A DNA stretch of 33,609 nucleotides from JBDROX01 sp043809645 (lineage in GTDB: Bacteria > Patescibacteriota > Patescibacteriia > Magasanikbacterales > UBA922): contig JBDROX010000015.1 of NCBI GenBank assembly GCA_043809645.1, positions 1 through 33,609 on the forward strand, read 5' to 3'. Made by a program: the position numbers and the translations under genes. The first letter of the stretch is position 1. Each line of letters starts with the position of its first letter. The notes under the pieces were generated by a model. That model was given only the letters and a program-made list of their open reading frames with translations, did not search any database and was not told the DNA's origin. This document shows, piece by piece, positions 25,157 through 31,918 of the stretch.

Positions 25157-28100
25157 TTAGAGGCTTCTGCTGAGTGTGTCACCAATGACATCATAAGAAT
25201 CTGATGCGCTATACGCAGTCGAATTCTCTGATGCTCCAATAGGTGTGTAGTAGAATTCCAGAACACCATCTGCCCAGTTATCTTCAGCAGTGTTTGCACC
25301 TGCAGTGTAACCAGTAGCACCATTGAATGATGCTGAAAGTGAGACAGTTCCCGCAGTCTTACCATTGAACATGCCGGTTGTGTTGGCAGTCATGATGAAG
25401 GTTCGGGATCCACCAGCTGGAATAGTAAGGCTATCAAAGAGGCTATTTTGGTCATTTCCTTCACCAAAGATAGCATTTCCTGACCCAACACATCCACCAC
25501 TCACACCAGCGGCAGTAATATCACAAGTAGTTGTACTTGCAAGATATGTACCAAGTCCGCCAGCGTCATTGGCTTCCCAGAGTTTGAATGTTCCGACTGT
25601 ACCAGAGGTAGCACCATTACCAGTCAAACCACTGACAGATACTGCGATGGTCGTAGTCCCAAGTCGAAGTTCTCTGTCACCAGGATTGGTCACAGTATAC
25701 TTGAAGACTTTTGCCTGTGTAGACAATTCAAGGGTACTGCCAAGACTTACATTAGTAATCCTTGGTGCAGTATTGTGGTAGAGGTGATAGCTTGATGTTG
25801 CGAACTGGTTGTCGTTCTGATTAACACCAGCAGTTGCATCAATAGCATTTCTATCAAGAATAGATCCATTTCCTGAAAGAATTTCAAGATTTGTACTGAC
25901 GTCATCTGTGATGACGAATGCATTGATACTTGCAGCATTCATAGCTCCAGAACCATTCACGTTTGCTTTGAGAACAAGATATTTTGTTCCGTCAGCTGGA
26001 ATGGCAAGACCAACACCTGTGAACTGTACTGTACCGTTTCCTGTTCCAGGAACATAGCTAGCCGTAGCAAGCACAGTGGTCATATCTGCACTGTCATACA
26101 GTGAGAATGTACCAAAGTTTCCAGCTGTTGTATCTGTCACAAATGTGTCATCGACAACGCTGAACTTGATCTTGTTGAGTGTAACAGCCTCATTCTGAGA
26201 CTCAAGTTTCCACTTACCAACTTGCTGCAAGGTACCTGGAAGGCGGATAGATGAGATTGTTGTACTGTCGTTGACAGCAGTAACAATAACGTTTGCACTT
26301 CCAAAGGTGACATTCTGTCCTACTATATTGGTTTCCTGTCCAGATTTACTGGTAGCAGCACCAAGGTAGTCAACAGTAAAGAGAGATGTGCTTGCAACAC
26401 CTGAAGCAGTTGTGAGTGCGTCAGCTGTAAGCTTGAGGGTCTTCTGCTCATTCTTTGACAAGCAGAGATTTCCACTAAAGCTGTTTGAGCTAGTAGCAAC
26501 AGAGCTGATTGTAGAACCAAGCTGTGCATCGCCAACCCATACCTGAAGGTTCTGAAGATGTGTTGGAGCATTGAATGCGCCACTGACAGAACCGAGTTTG
26601 ACAGAAACGTTTGTCAAACAAACATCTTCTGACTGACCAGCCTTAACAATATATTGACCGATAACATGATTTCCTCCTGGAGCAATAGTTCTATTTCCAA
26701 GAGATGTGTCCTTCACAACAGTCAATGCTGTACTCTGCACTGTGAGCAAGTTTCCTGCTACATTTGCAGTTGAAGCTGGATAGTCATCCTGGAAGTCAAG
26801 TGTTGACATTCTCTTTCCATAGAAGTTACCAATGTATGCACGATATGTCCATACATTTGTTGCTGTTGTTGGTACATTACCGACGATTTCGATAATACTA
26901 TCTGTACCAGACTTCAGGGTAAATCGTGTAGAGAGTGTGTACTGTGTGCTATCACTTGTCATGAGTGTGTTAGCACTTGTTCCAGCACTAATAGTGTGGA
27001 CGACTTTTCCGTCTACTTTGATCTTTACATTACCATTGAGGTATGCAGCAGTACTGGTTGCAATCTTCAACCCCATCTTTCGTACTTCAAAGTCCTCACC
27101 AACACCTCTTGCTTGATAACGAGCAAGAACGACTTCTGTAGCACCAGCTGAAATATTTCCAGATGGAGAATCAGATGCCTTTGTGAGAGTGATAGTACCA
27201 GACTTCATGCGGAAGTAAGCTGAAGCAGCCTCTACTTCTGAAGACCAATCCCCGCCATCGCTATCCACAGGAACAATGTAGAATCCAAGAACGGCATCCT
27301 TTACGAGAACATCATAATCATTCTGAAGTTCTACAGCAAAGTAATTTCCAGATCCATCCACGATGTCAACAGACAAAGTAAGTGTTCTGGTAAGACCAGC
27401 TGGAATAGTGTATGGAGTAGCAAGATTCATGGTGACATATCTGTCTTTCATGCTTGCAGTCGTTGCCAGGACACTATTGTCTGGTGCACGGAGCTTGAAG
27501 TTATTGAGGTCAGCTTCCTTCACTGTACCAGGTACATAGAAGACAACCTGCTCGAGCTGGAGATCATGTTTCCCATTGGACTGTGTGAGTTGGAATTTAC
27601 CAATATCCTTGGTATCACCAATCTCAACATTTCCATTTCCAGCTGTCTGAGCATTGACAAGAGAGAGTCCGCCAACACCCTGAGCATCAACAGTCAGGTC
27701 ACCAAGAGAGCTGTCTCCACTAGTAAGAGAGAAAGTATTACCCGTGACTGGGAAACTTCCTGATACAGCTGAAGTGGTGTCAACATCACTAGCACTTGCA
27801 ATCTCTGCACCAACAGTACCACTGGTTGCGCCAGAACTAAAGTTGAAAGCAATTGTGAGTGTTTCTGTGTCACCAGCTGAGATGACGAGTGGAGAACCAC
27901 TAAATCCGATAACAACAGTGTTATCAGAAGAGATAGAAGTGACCACATCACCAAGTCTCATACCATTGTGCCAAACACTGACACCAGAAACTGATGTATT
28001 TGCAGTAAGGCCTGTCTTGGTCACAGTAAGACCATTGACAGTAACATCCTCGTCATTGCCTGCTGTCAGGTTGACCTTGAGCATGTTGTTGTATGCAGTG

Positions 28101-28918
28101 CTATTAGAGAGTGTCTTTGATGCAGGAGTACTTGCAGACAGAGCTACTGTGAGCTTGCCATCTGCTGTTTCTACAGGAGTGAGACTTTCACCAAGTTGTG
28201 GTGGGTCTGCAACGATTTGTGACATAGTCATGGAAGGAGTTCCCATGGTCATTTCATCGATGAGTGAGTCTGCAACAGTGCGTACTGTACTTGCAAGGAG
28301 ACCAAGGTCACCAGAAACTTCGTACAGCATGCCATCCATGACATAGTATGTCATTGTTCCACCAGCTTTCTTGACGAGCATTCCATCGTGAAGAGCGATT
28401 TCTGTCAATTCAGCGGCAGTATCCGTGAAGTTTGGCCAGAAAAAGTCTGAAACATCGATGATCATGCTTGCCCAGTTTGCACCATAGAGTGCTTCTGCAA
28501 CTTCTGGACTTGCAATCTTTGCAAGGGTATTACCAGGAAGAACTGCATAGACACTTGGAGATCCAACAACCTTGACGAGATAAGAACCAGGTCGATAGTT
28601 AACACCGAATGGTGCTGTATCAGGGTTTGGGTAGTTATCAAAACATGTTGATGGAATCTCTACCACACCAGAGTAGTCTGGGTACCATGATTTATAGACG
28701 CTTGCGTGTGGAAAGTACATGCGTTCCATGTCTGCGTTGAGCAGATAGACTGCGCTCTGACCTTCAACCTTGAAAAGGTCTCCAGCTTCGAGACTTGGGC
28801 AATCAACTGCATTGACAGCCAATGGGACAAGAGCGGCGACGCCCATGCTCCACAGGATTGTCATGAGAACAACAGACCATGTGAACGACTTCTTTGTAAG
28901 TCGTAATGCGTTACTCAT
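25157..28918 (-). CDS. Large secreted beta-repeat surface protein, putative S-layer protein
   Basis: A 1253-aa exported protein. Residues 1-37 are a Sec signal peptide (basic start, core 'FTWSVVLMTILWSMGVAALV', cleavage after 'AVNA'). Residues about 45-230 hold three short modules, the first being 'DLFKVEGQSAVYLLNADMER' followed by 'MYFPHASVYKSWYPDYSGV', a type very common in Patescibacterial surface proteins. From 250 to the end the protein is Ser/Thr/Gly-rich and beta-predicted. Six diverged repeats start near 256, 407, 575, 732, 876 and 1053, each of the form 'T...S.G..I..G.....L..Y...A...EDV.V..L.V'. No membrane anchor or sorting signal is visible at the C-terminus. Size, secretion, strong terminator and long structured leader suggest an abundant S-layer-like protein. 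It may be an acceptor for the glycan made next door. Role inferred. Confidence 0.8.
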   Translation of the reverse strand: MSNALRLTKKSFTWSVVLMTILWSMGVAALVPLAVNAVDCPSLEAGDLFKVEGQSAVYLLNADMERMYFPHASVYKSWYPDYSGVVEIPSTCFDNYPNPDTAPFGVNYRPGSYLVKVVGSPSVYAVLPGNTLAKIASPEVAEALYGANWASMIIDVSDFFWPNFTDTAAELTEIALHDGMLVKKAGGTMTYYVMDGMLYEVSGDLGLLASTVRTVADSLIDEMTMGTPSMTMSQIVADPPQLGESLTPVETADGKLTVALSASTPASKTLSNSTAYNNMLKVNLTAGNDEDVTVNGLTVTKTGLTANTSVSGVSVWHNGMRLGDVVTSISSDNTVVIGFSGSPLVISAGDTETLTIAFNFSSGATSGTVGAEIASASDVDTTSAVSGSFPVTGNTFSLTSGDSSLGDLTVDAQGVGGLSLVNAQTAGNGNVEIGDTKDIGKFQLTQSNGKHDLQLEQVVFYVPGTVKEADLNNFKLRAPDNSVLATTASMKDRYVTMNLATPYTIPAGLTRTLTLSVDIVDGSGNYFAVELQNDYDVLVKDAVLGFYIVPVDSDGGDWSSEVEAASAYFRMKSGTITLTKASDSPSGNISAGATEVVLARYQARGVGEDFEVRKMGLKIATSTAAYLNGNVKIKVDGKVVHTISAGTSANTLMTSDSTQYTLSTRFTLKSGTDSIIEIVGNVPTTATNVWTYRAYIGNFYGKRMSTLDFQDDYPASTANVAGNLLTVQSTALTVVKDTSLGNRTIAPGGNHVIGQYIVKAGQSEDVCLTNVSVKLGSVSGAFNAPTHLQNLQVWVGDAQLGSTISSVATSSNSFSGNLCLSKNEQKTLKLTADALTTASGVASTSLFTVDYLGAATSKSGQETNIVGQNVTFGSANVIVTAVNDSTTISSIRLPGTLQQVGKWKLESQNEAVTLNKIKFSVVDDTFVTDTTAGNFGTFSLYDSADMTTVLATASYVPGTGNGTVQFTGVGLAIPADGTKYLVLKANVNGSGAMNAASINAFVITDDVSTNLEILSGNGSILDRNAIDATAGVNQNDNQFATSSYHLYHNTAPRITNVSLGSTLELSTQAKVFKYTVTNPGDRELRLGTTTIAVSVSGLTGNGATSGTVGTFKLWEANDAGGLGTYLASTTTCDITAAGVSGGCVGSGNAIFGEGNDQNSLFDSLTIPAGGSRTFIMTANTTGMFNGKTAGTVSLSASFNGATGYTAGANTAEDNWADGVLEFYYTPIGASENSTAYSASDSYDVIGDTLSRSL

Positions 28919-29275
28919 AATTTAGTTATGTATCCTACGCCACCACGCATCTCGTTCAAAACGAGAAGTCAGCGATGTAGAATGTTAGCTACAAACATGT
29001 AAGCGACTCGGATCGAGCCTCGACGTTTGCTTCATGTGTGCTCCGAGCAAGTCGGAGCGGATATCCTGACCACGCTTGTTATGAAAGCTGGCCAGAATGC
29101 CCCACGCCACTTGACTTGGAAAGATATAGAGTCTTTCCTCGCCCAGATGGCCTACTGTATGGCAGTCGACCACACATCTGCAGTCAGATGGGTGGTCGCG
29201 TTGCCATACAATATTCTGGGGATATCTTAGTAAAGAACGTGCAAATATGCACAATACTCTTCCAGAATATCTGAA
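28919..29275 (-). ncRNA. Structured 5' leader (or separate RNA) upstream of the S-layer-like gene
   Basis: The 379-nt spacer between the anti-sigma gene and the S-layer-like gene contains no convincing protein. It is more GC-rich than the surrounding sequence and full of inverted repeats. Stems seen, in + coordinates: CTCGTT/AACGAG (28951-28965); TGTAG/CTACA (28976-28993); ACATG-AAGC with GCTT-CATGT, one bulge (28995-29037); GCTCCGA/TCGGAGC (29040-29058); GGAAAGA/TCTTTCC (29118-29138); a long hairpin (29156-29210); and ATATTCTGG with CCAGAATAT (29211-29219, 29262-29270) enclosing GTGCA/TGCAC (29239-29252). No U-tract terminator separates it from the downstream ATG, so it is best read as a long mRNA leader giving stability or regulation. 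A known RNA class was not recognised. Confidence 0.65.
29156..29210 (-). promoter_or_regulatory. Long composite RNA hairpin in the leader
   Basis: TGTATGGCA (29156-29164) pairs with TGCCATACA (29202-29210); inside it CGACCAC pairs with GTGGTCG (29167-29173, 29192-29198); inside that CATCTG pairs with CAGATG around a CAGT loop (29175-29190). This gives 22 base pairs in 55 nt, with only small internal loops. It is the strongest structure in the leader. Confidence 0.8.
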
Positions 29276-29297
29276 AGAACATCTACATACTTTTCTT

Positions 29298-30623
29298 CTA
29301 CTCCTCTTCTGAAACATCTTCTACCATATCGATAGTTCCAGTACTGCTCTCCAAAATACCAGCCTCTGCATCAAGACGTTTTTGTTCTTCTTGTATAGCC
29401 GTATTTGCCTTGGTCTCAGAAACAACTTTCTTTGCTTGGAGCACGGCTACGCCGGCCTCCTTTACCGAAGCAGTTGCATCGCGAACCGCGCTCATGACCT
29501 CTCCCAATTTATTATCTTGGATAAGCTGTGGTGCCTGTGTTGCCAATCCTTCTGCGGCTTTGTCCAAATCTGAAATAGCTGCAGTACTTGATGAGCGAGT
29601 TATGATTGTGTCTGCCTGAACATCAACTAGATTATTTTCTGTCTCAAGAACTAATCCATTCTCTGTACTGGTAGGTCCAGAAACGGGCTGTGCGACATTA
29701 TTTACAGAATTGAGAGAAACTTCCTCAAGTTCTTGGTTAACTTTTTTTATTTCATCAGATGATTCTTTTAACTCTGTAATTTTTTCTTCAACAACCACCT
29801 TTACCATTTCTTTGACAGCCTCATCATCACTTTTTTTCAAAACAGCGTTCTCTACTGCAGAAATACCAACGCCGTCAACCACTTTTGTTGTTTTTTCGAC
29901 GACTTCGACTATATCTTTTGTACTCTCCAGCTGATCAACCAATACCACTCCTTCTGTATCTTCTGTAAGTGTCTTCTTTACTTCCTTGAGTGTCTTCTTA
30001 ATTTTGCCTGTTTCTGCTGTGACAACCTTTGCCACTTCAACGACTTCTTCATCGCTAATATTTTCCAAATCTTGGCTCACTGATTCGAGTGACTGGCCCA
30101 AATCTTTAAGTGCAACATCTTTGATCGCCGTTTCTACTTTTGGTTTATTATCTGGATTTTCTTTTACTTTTTGGACAGCTGTTTGAATTTCATCACTTCT
30201 CCTCTTGGCACGATCGATATTTTTCTTGATAACATCCTGTTGTGACCCTCCAAGCTGAGTGACTGCCCCGCTCATAGATTCTGTTGCGAGTTTGACTCCA
30301 TACAGCCTATCACCAGGAAGGCTATTGTATGACGCACTCACAGTAGCAATCCATCCAGCACCTGCCAGCCCAAAAATAAGCGAAACTGTGAGCACTCTCT
30401 GCGCTGCTAGCGCAAACCCTCGTGGAATAAATACACTTTTTGCTGATGCAAACTGCTTCTCGAGCCGGACAAAAAAATTCTCATCCTTCTTGGCCGCCTC
30501 ATTCGTATTGCTTCCTATCTGTTGTAGGAGCTGTCTGCGATGTTGCGAAACCCAAGACTGATCAGGTGTGAGCTGATCGTGTGATTTCAGAGACTGAAAT
30601 TGTTCCTTGAGTTTTTGATCCAT
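29298..30623 (-). CDS. DUF5667-type membrane protein, probable anti-sigma factor
   Basis: A 441-aa single-pass membrane protein. Residues 1 to about 70 are a polar, probably cytoplasmic segment that could bind the sigma factor. A transmembrane helix at about 76-97 ('RVLTVSLIFGLAGAGWIA') is followed at once by 'NSLPGDRLYGVKLATE' (100-115), the signature of DUF5667. The remaining external region is highly charged, Val/Lys/Glu-rich and helical, with probable coiled coil at about 120-330, then a low-complexity Ser/Thr/Asn segment and an acidic C-terminus. The gene begins 4 nt after the sigma factor stop; this pairing is the main argument for an anti-sigma role. It may sense the state of the envelope or S-layer. 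No terminator separates it from the S-layer-like gene's leader. Confidence 0.75.
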   Translation of the reverse strand: MDQKLKEQFQSLKSHDQLTPDQSWVSQHRRQLLQQIGSNTNEAAKKDENFFVRLEKQFASAKSVFIPRGFALAAQRVLTVSLIFGLAGAGWIATVSASYNSLPGDRLYGVKLATESMSGAVTQLGGSQQDVIKKNIDRAKRRSDEIQTAVQKVKENPDNKPKVETAIKDVALKDLGQSLESVSQDLENISDEEVVEVAKVVTAETGKIKKTLKEVKKTLTEDTEGVVLVDQLESTKDIVEVVEKTTKVVDGVGISAVENAVLKKSDDEAVKEMVKVVVEEKITELKESSDEIKKVNQELEEVSLNSVNNVAQPVSGPTSTENGLVLETENNLVDVQADTIITRSSSTAAISDLDKAAEGLATQAPQLIQDNKLGEVMSAVRDATASVKEAGVAVLQAKKVVSETKANTAIQEEQKRLDAEAGILESSTGTIDMVEDVSEEE

Positions 30624-30627
30624 ACTT

Positions 30628-31191
30628 CTATGAGAGGTCTTGTTCTCCAGTGAGTTCCCGGAGAAGCTTTGTGGCTCTGTGTATGATAACGCGAATGTTA
30701 TTTTTCTTTTTACCCAGTATTTGTGATATCTCTGCAGTAGAGAATCCTTCCATATATTTCAGAAGCAGAACTTCTTGATACTCTTGCTTCATTGACTGTA
30801 GATGGATCAACAGACTTTCTGCATCTGACTTTATGAGGACATGTTCAGCCACCTTCTGCGTCTGGAGCTCTGGCATATTCTCTGCACCTTCGAATGGAAT
30901 CTCTCTTTGTGCAGCGCGAGCTCTATAGACATCGACAATCATATTCCGCGCAATTTTGTAAATGAATCCACTAAAATTCTGAATTGACTTATGTTGCTCT
31001 CCAATGAGATACTGCCAAGCCTTTAAAAAAATTTCACTTACGAGATCCTCGGCTTCTTGCTTGTTTGATATTTTAAAAGAAACAAATCTATAAATCTTCT
31101 CTACATATCCATCATATAATTCGCCAAAAGCATCAGGATCTTTTTCTTTTCTGATTTTATAGAGAAGTGACTTTTCTTTAAGACTCTTCAT
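30628..31191 (-). CDS. ECF-type RNA polymerase sigma factor
   Basis: A 187-aa sigma-70 family protein of ECF architecture. Region 2 is at about 15-85 ('AFGELYDGYVEKIYRFV', 'EAEDLVSEIFLKAWQYL', 'FSGFIYKIARNMIVDVYR'). Region 4 is at about 120-178 ('EVLLLKYMEGFSTAEISQIL' and 'NIRVIIHRATKLLREL', the helix-turn-helix that reads the -35). There is no region 1.1 or 3. The ATG at 31191-31189 is chosen; the frame extends eight codons to a TTG with nothing family-like. It has a well-formed housekeeping promoter upstream and is followed by the DUF5667 gene. Its regulon is unknown; the S-layer-like gene downstream is an obvious candidate but I found no clear ECF promoter there. Confidence 0.9.
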   Translation of the reverse strand: MKSLKEKSLLYKIRKEKDPDAFGELYDGYVEKIYRFVSFKISNKQEAEDLVSEIFLKAWQYLIGEQHKSIQNFSGFIYKIARNMIVDVYRARAAQREIPFEGAENMPELQTQKVAEHVLIKSDAESLLIHLQSMKQEYQEVLLLKYMEGFSTAEISQILGKKKNNIRVIIHRATKLLRELTGEQDLS

Positions 31192-31241
31192 AATAGAAGA
31201 CGAGAAAATCGCCAAAGTGTTACACTGTATAACAAGACGCC

Positions 31242-31270
31242 AGTATAATAAGAGAATACTGACCTGACAA
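31242..31270 (-). promoter_or_regulatory. Promoter of the sigma/anti-sigma operon
   Basis: On the minus strand: -35 TTGTCA (31270-31265), 17-bp spacer, -10 TATACT (31247-31242). Each box matches 5 of 6 consensus bases. The predicted start is near 31235, giving a leader of about 44 nt to the ATG at 31191. Confidence 0.72.
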
Positions 31271-31344
31271 CGAAATATATTGTTCTATAGGTATGAATGT
31301 CATATTCTAGGAAAAAAGACCAAAAACACTCATTTTAGCCAATT

Positions 31345-31368
31345 TTTGTATACACTAGTCTATACAAA
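31345..31368. promoter_or_regulatory. Palindromic operator, upstream copy
   Basis: Perfect half-sites TTTGTATA and TATACAAA separated by 8 bp (CACTAGTC). It is identical in half-sites and spacing to the copy at 31475-31498, 130 bp away. It lies upstream of both divergent promoters. Confidence 0.75.
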
Positions 31369-31446
31369 TACCTACTTACTCACTCTCTCTTGAATGAAGG
31401 ATCATTATACCCAGAAACGTAAAAAAAAATCAAGTCTAGGCGAATA

Positions 31447-31475
31447 TTGACAAATGACCATTTTTTGAGTACAAT
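31447..31475 (+). promoter_or_regulatory. Promoter of the HTH gene
   Basis: -35 TTGACA (exact consensus, 31447-31452), 17-bp spacer, -10 TACAAT (31470-31475). The predicted start at about 31482 falls inside the palindrome that begins at 31475, so a bound repressor would block initiation. Confidence 0.8.
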
Positions 31476-31498
31476 TTGTATATACTTTTCTATACAAA
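31475..31498. promoter_or_regulatory. Palindromic operator over the HTH transcription start
   Basis: TTTGTATA, 8-bp spacer (TACTTTTC), TATACAAA. It starts at the last base of the -10 and ends 1 nt before the ATG at 31500, so it covers the whole untranslated leader. This position fits autorepression by the HTH protein. Confidence 0.78.
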
Positions 31499-31499
31499 T

Positions 31500-31847
31500 A
31501 TGTCAGATTCGAACATTCCTGACACAAAAAAGGAAATAATCCGTGTTTCCATTTCAGAAGCAGCCCGACTCTTTGGGGTGAACCCGCAGACTATTCGTCG
31601 GGCTATCAAGTCACAAGAAATTACCTATGTGGTGGTTGCTGGCAGATATAAGATAAATTTTGAGAGCCTGATCAAGTGGTCCCAACAGAAGACCACAGTG
31701 AAGAATAAGTCAGAGCAACGTGGTATTGGACAGTTCGTTGACAAATGGAAAATCAAAAATACGCTCTATTCTCCGAGCACAAAAAGTGTCAAAGAGAATG
31801 ATCAAAAAAAAATTCACAGAACTCATAGAATCAGCAAACCCTGCTGA
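31500..31847 (+). CDS. Small HTH (excisionase/MerR-type) DNA-binding protein, probable autorepressor
   Basis: A 115-aa protein. Residues about 14-60 form a winged helix-turn-helix of the excisionase/HTH_17 type ('VSISEAARLFGVNPQTIRRA', then 'YKINFESLIKWSQQ'). The remainder is basic and has no family I recognise. The ATG at 31500 is chosen over an in-frame TTG at 31476, because the TTG would lie within the -10/operator and before the predicted transcription start. No integrase or phage gene is nearby, so a regulator role is more likely than excisionase. The palindrome covering its own start site suggests self-control; the second copy, 130 bp upstream, could extend control to the sigma operon by looping. 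Its 3' end overlaps a terminator. Confidence 0.78.
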   Translation: MSDSNIPDTKKEIIRVSISEAARLFGVNPQTIRRAIKSQEITYVVVAGRYKINFESLIKWSQQKTTVKNKSEQRGIGQFVDKWKIKNTLYSPSTKSVKENDQKKIHRTHRISKPC

Positions 31848-31853
31848 TTTTTT
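31829..31853 (+). terminator. Rho-independent terminator of the HTH gene
   Basis: Stem AATCAGCA/TGCTGATT (8 bp) around loop AACCC, followed by more T residues. The 3' arm contains the TGA stop codon at 31845-31847. Confidence 0.75.
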
Positions 31854-31885
31854 GCTTTCGCATTATAGCACTAATGATAAAATCA

Positions 31886-31894
31886 TGGTACTAT
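31886..31894 (+). promoter_or_regulatory. Possible extended -10 before the last gene
   Basis: TGG followed by TACTAT has the TGn plus -10 form, 25 nt before the ATG at 31919. There is no good -35. It would give a leader of roughly 18 nt. Low confidence. Confidence 0.3.
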
Positions 31895-31918
31895 GAACAT
31901 GTAGAATTGTACATTCCT

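Larger units (their letters stand above)
31192..31499. other. Divergent control region between sigma and HTH genes
   Basis: This 308-nt gap contains no gene. It holds the sigma promoter at 31242-31270, a palindrome at 31345-31368, the HTH promoter at 31447-31475 and an identical-half-site palindrome at 31475-31498. An imperfect palindrome at 31220-31232 (TTA.AC.GT.TAA type) lies just inside the sigma transcript. The stretch around 31370-31446 shows nothing I can name. Confidence 0.7.

Noticed and set aside
25033..25365. Reading frame of 110 codons overlapping the end of the S-layer-like gene.
   Set aside because: It runs through the terminator in another frame and has a low-complexity, non-family sequence.
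29118..29160. Minus-strand GAGGAAAGA resembling the conserved GAGGAAAGU of RNase P RNA.
   Set aside because: The other conserved regions of RNase P RNA are absent and the match is part of a simple 7-bp hairpin.
28985..29317. A 110-codon minus-strand reading frame across the leader (and two + strand frames of about 70 codons).
   Set aside because: Composition is Arg/Cys/His-rich and not protein-like, it overlaps the 3' end of the anti-sigma gene, and the DNA is explained better by stacked inverted repeats.
31500..31847. Excisionase of a mobile element.
   Set aside because: No integrase, phage gene or attachment-site repeat is nearby, and the operator geometry points to a transcription regulator.
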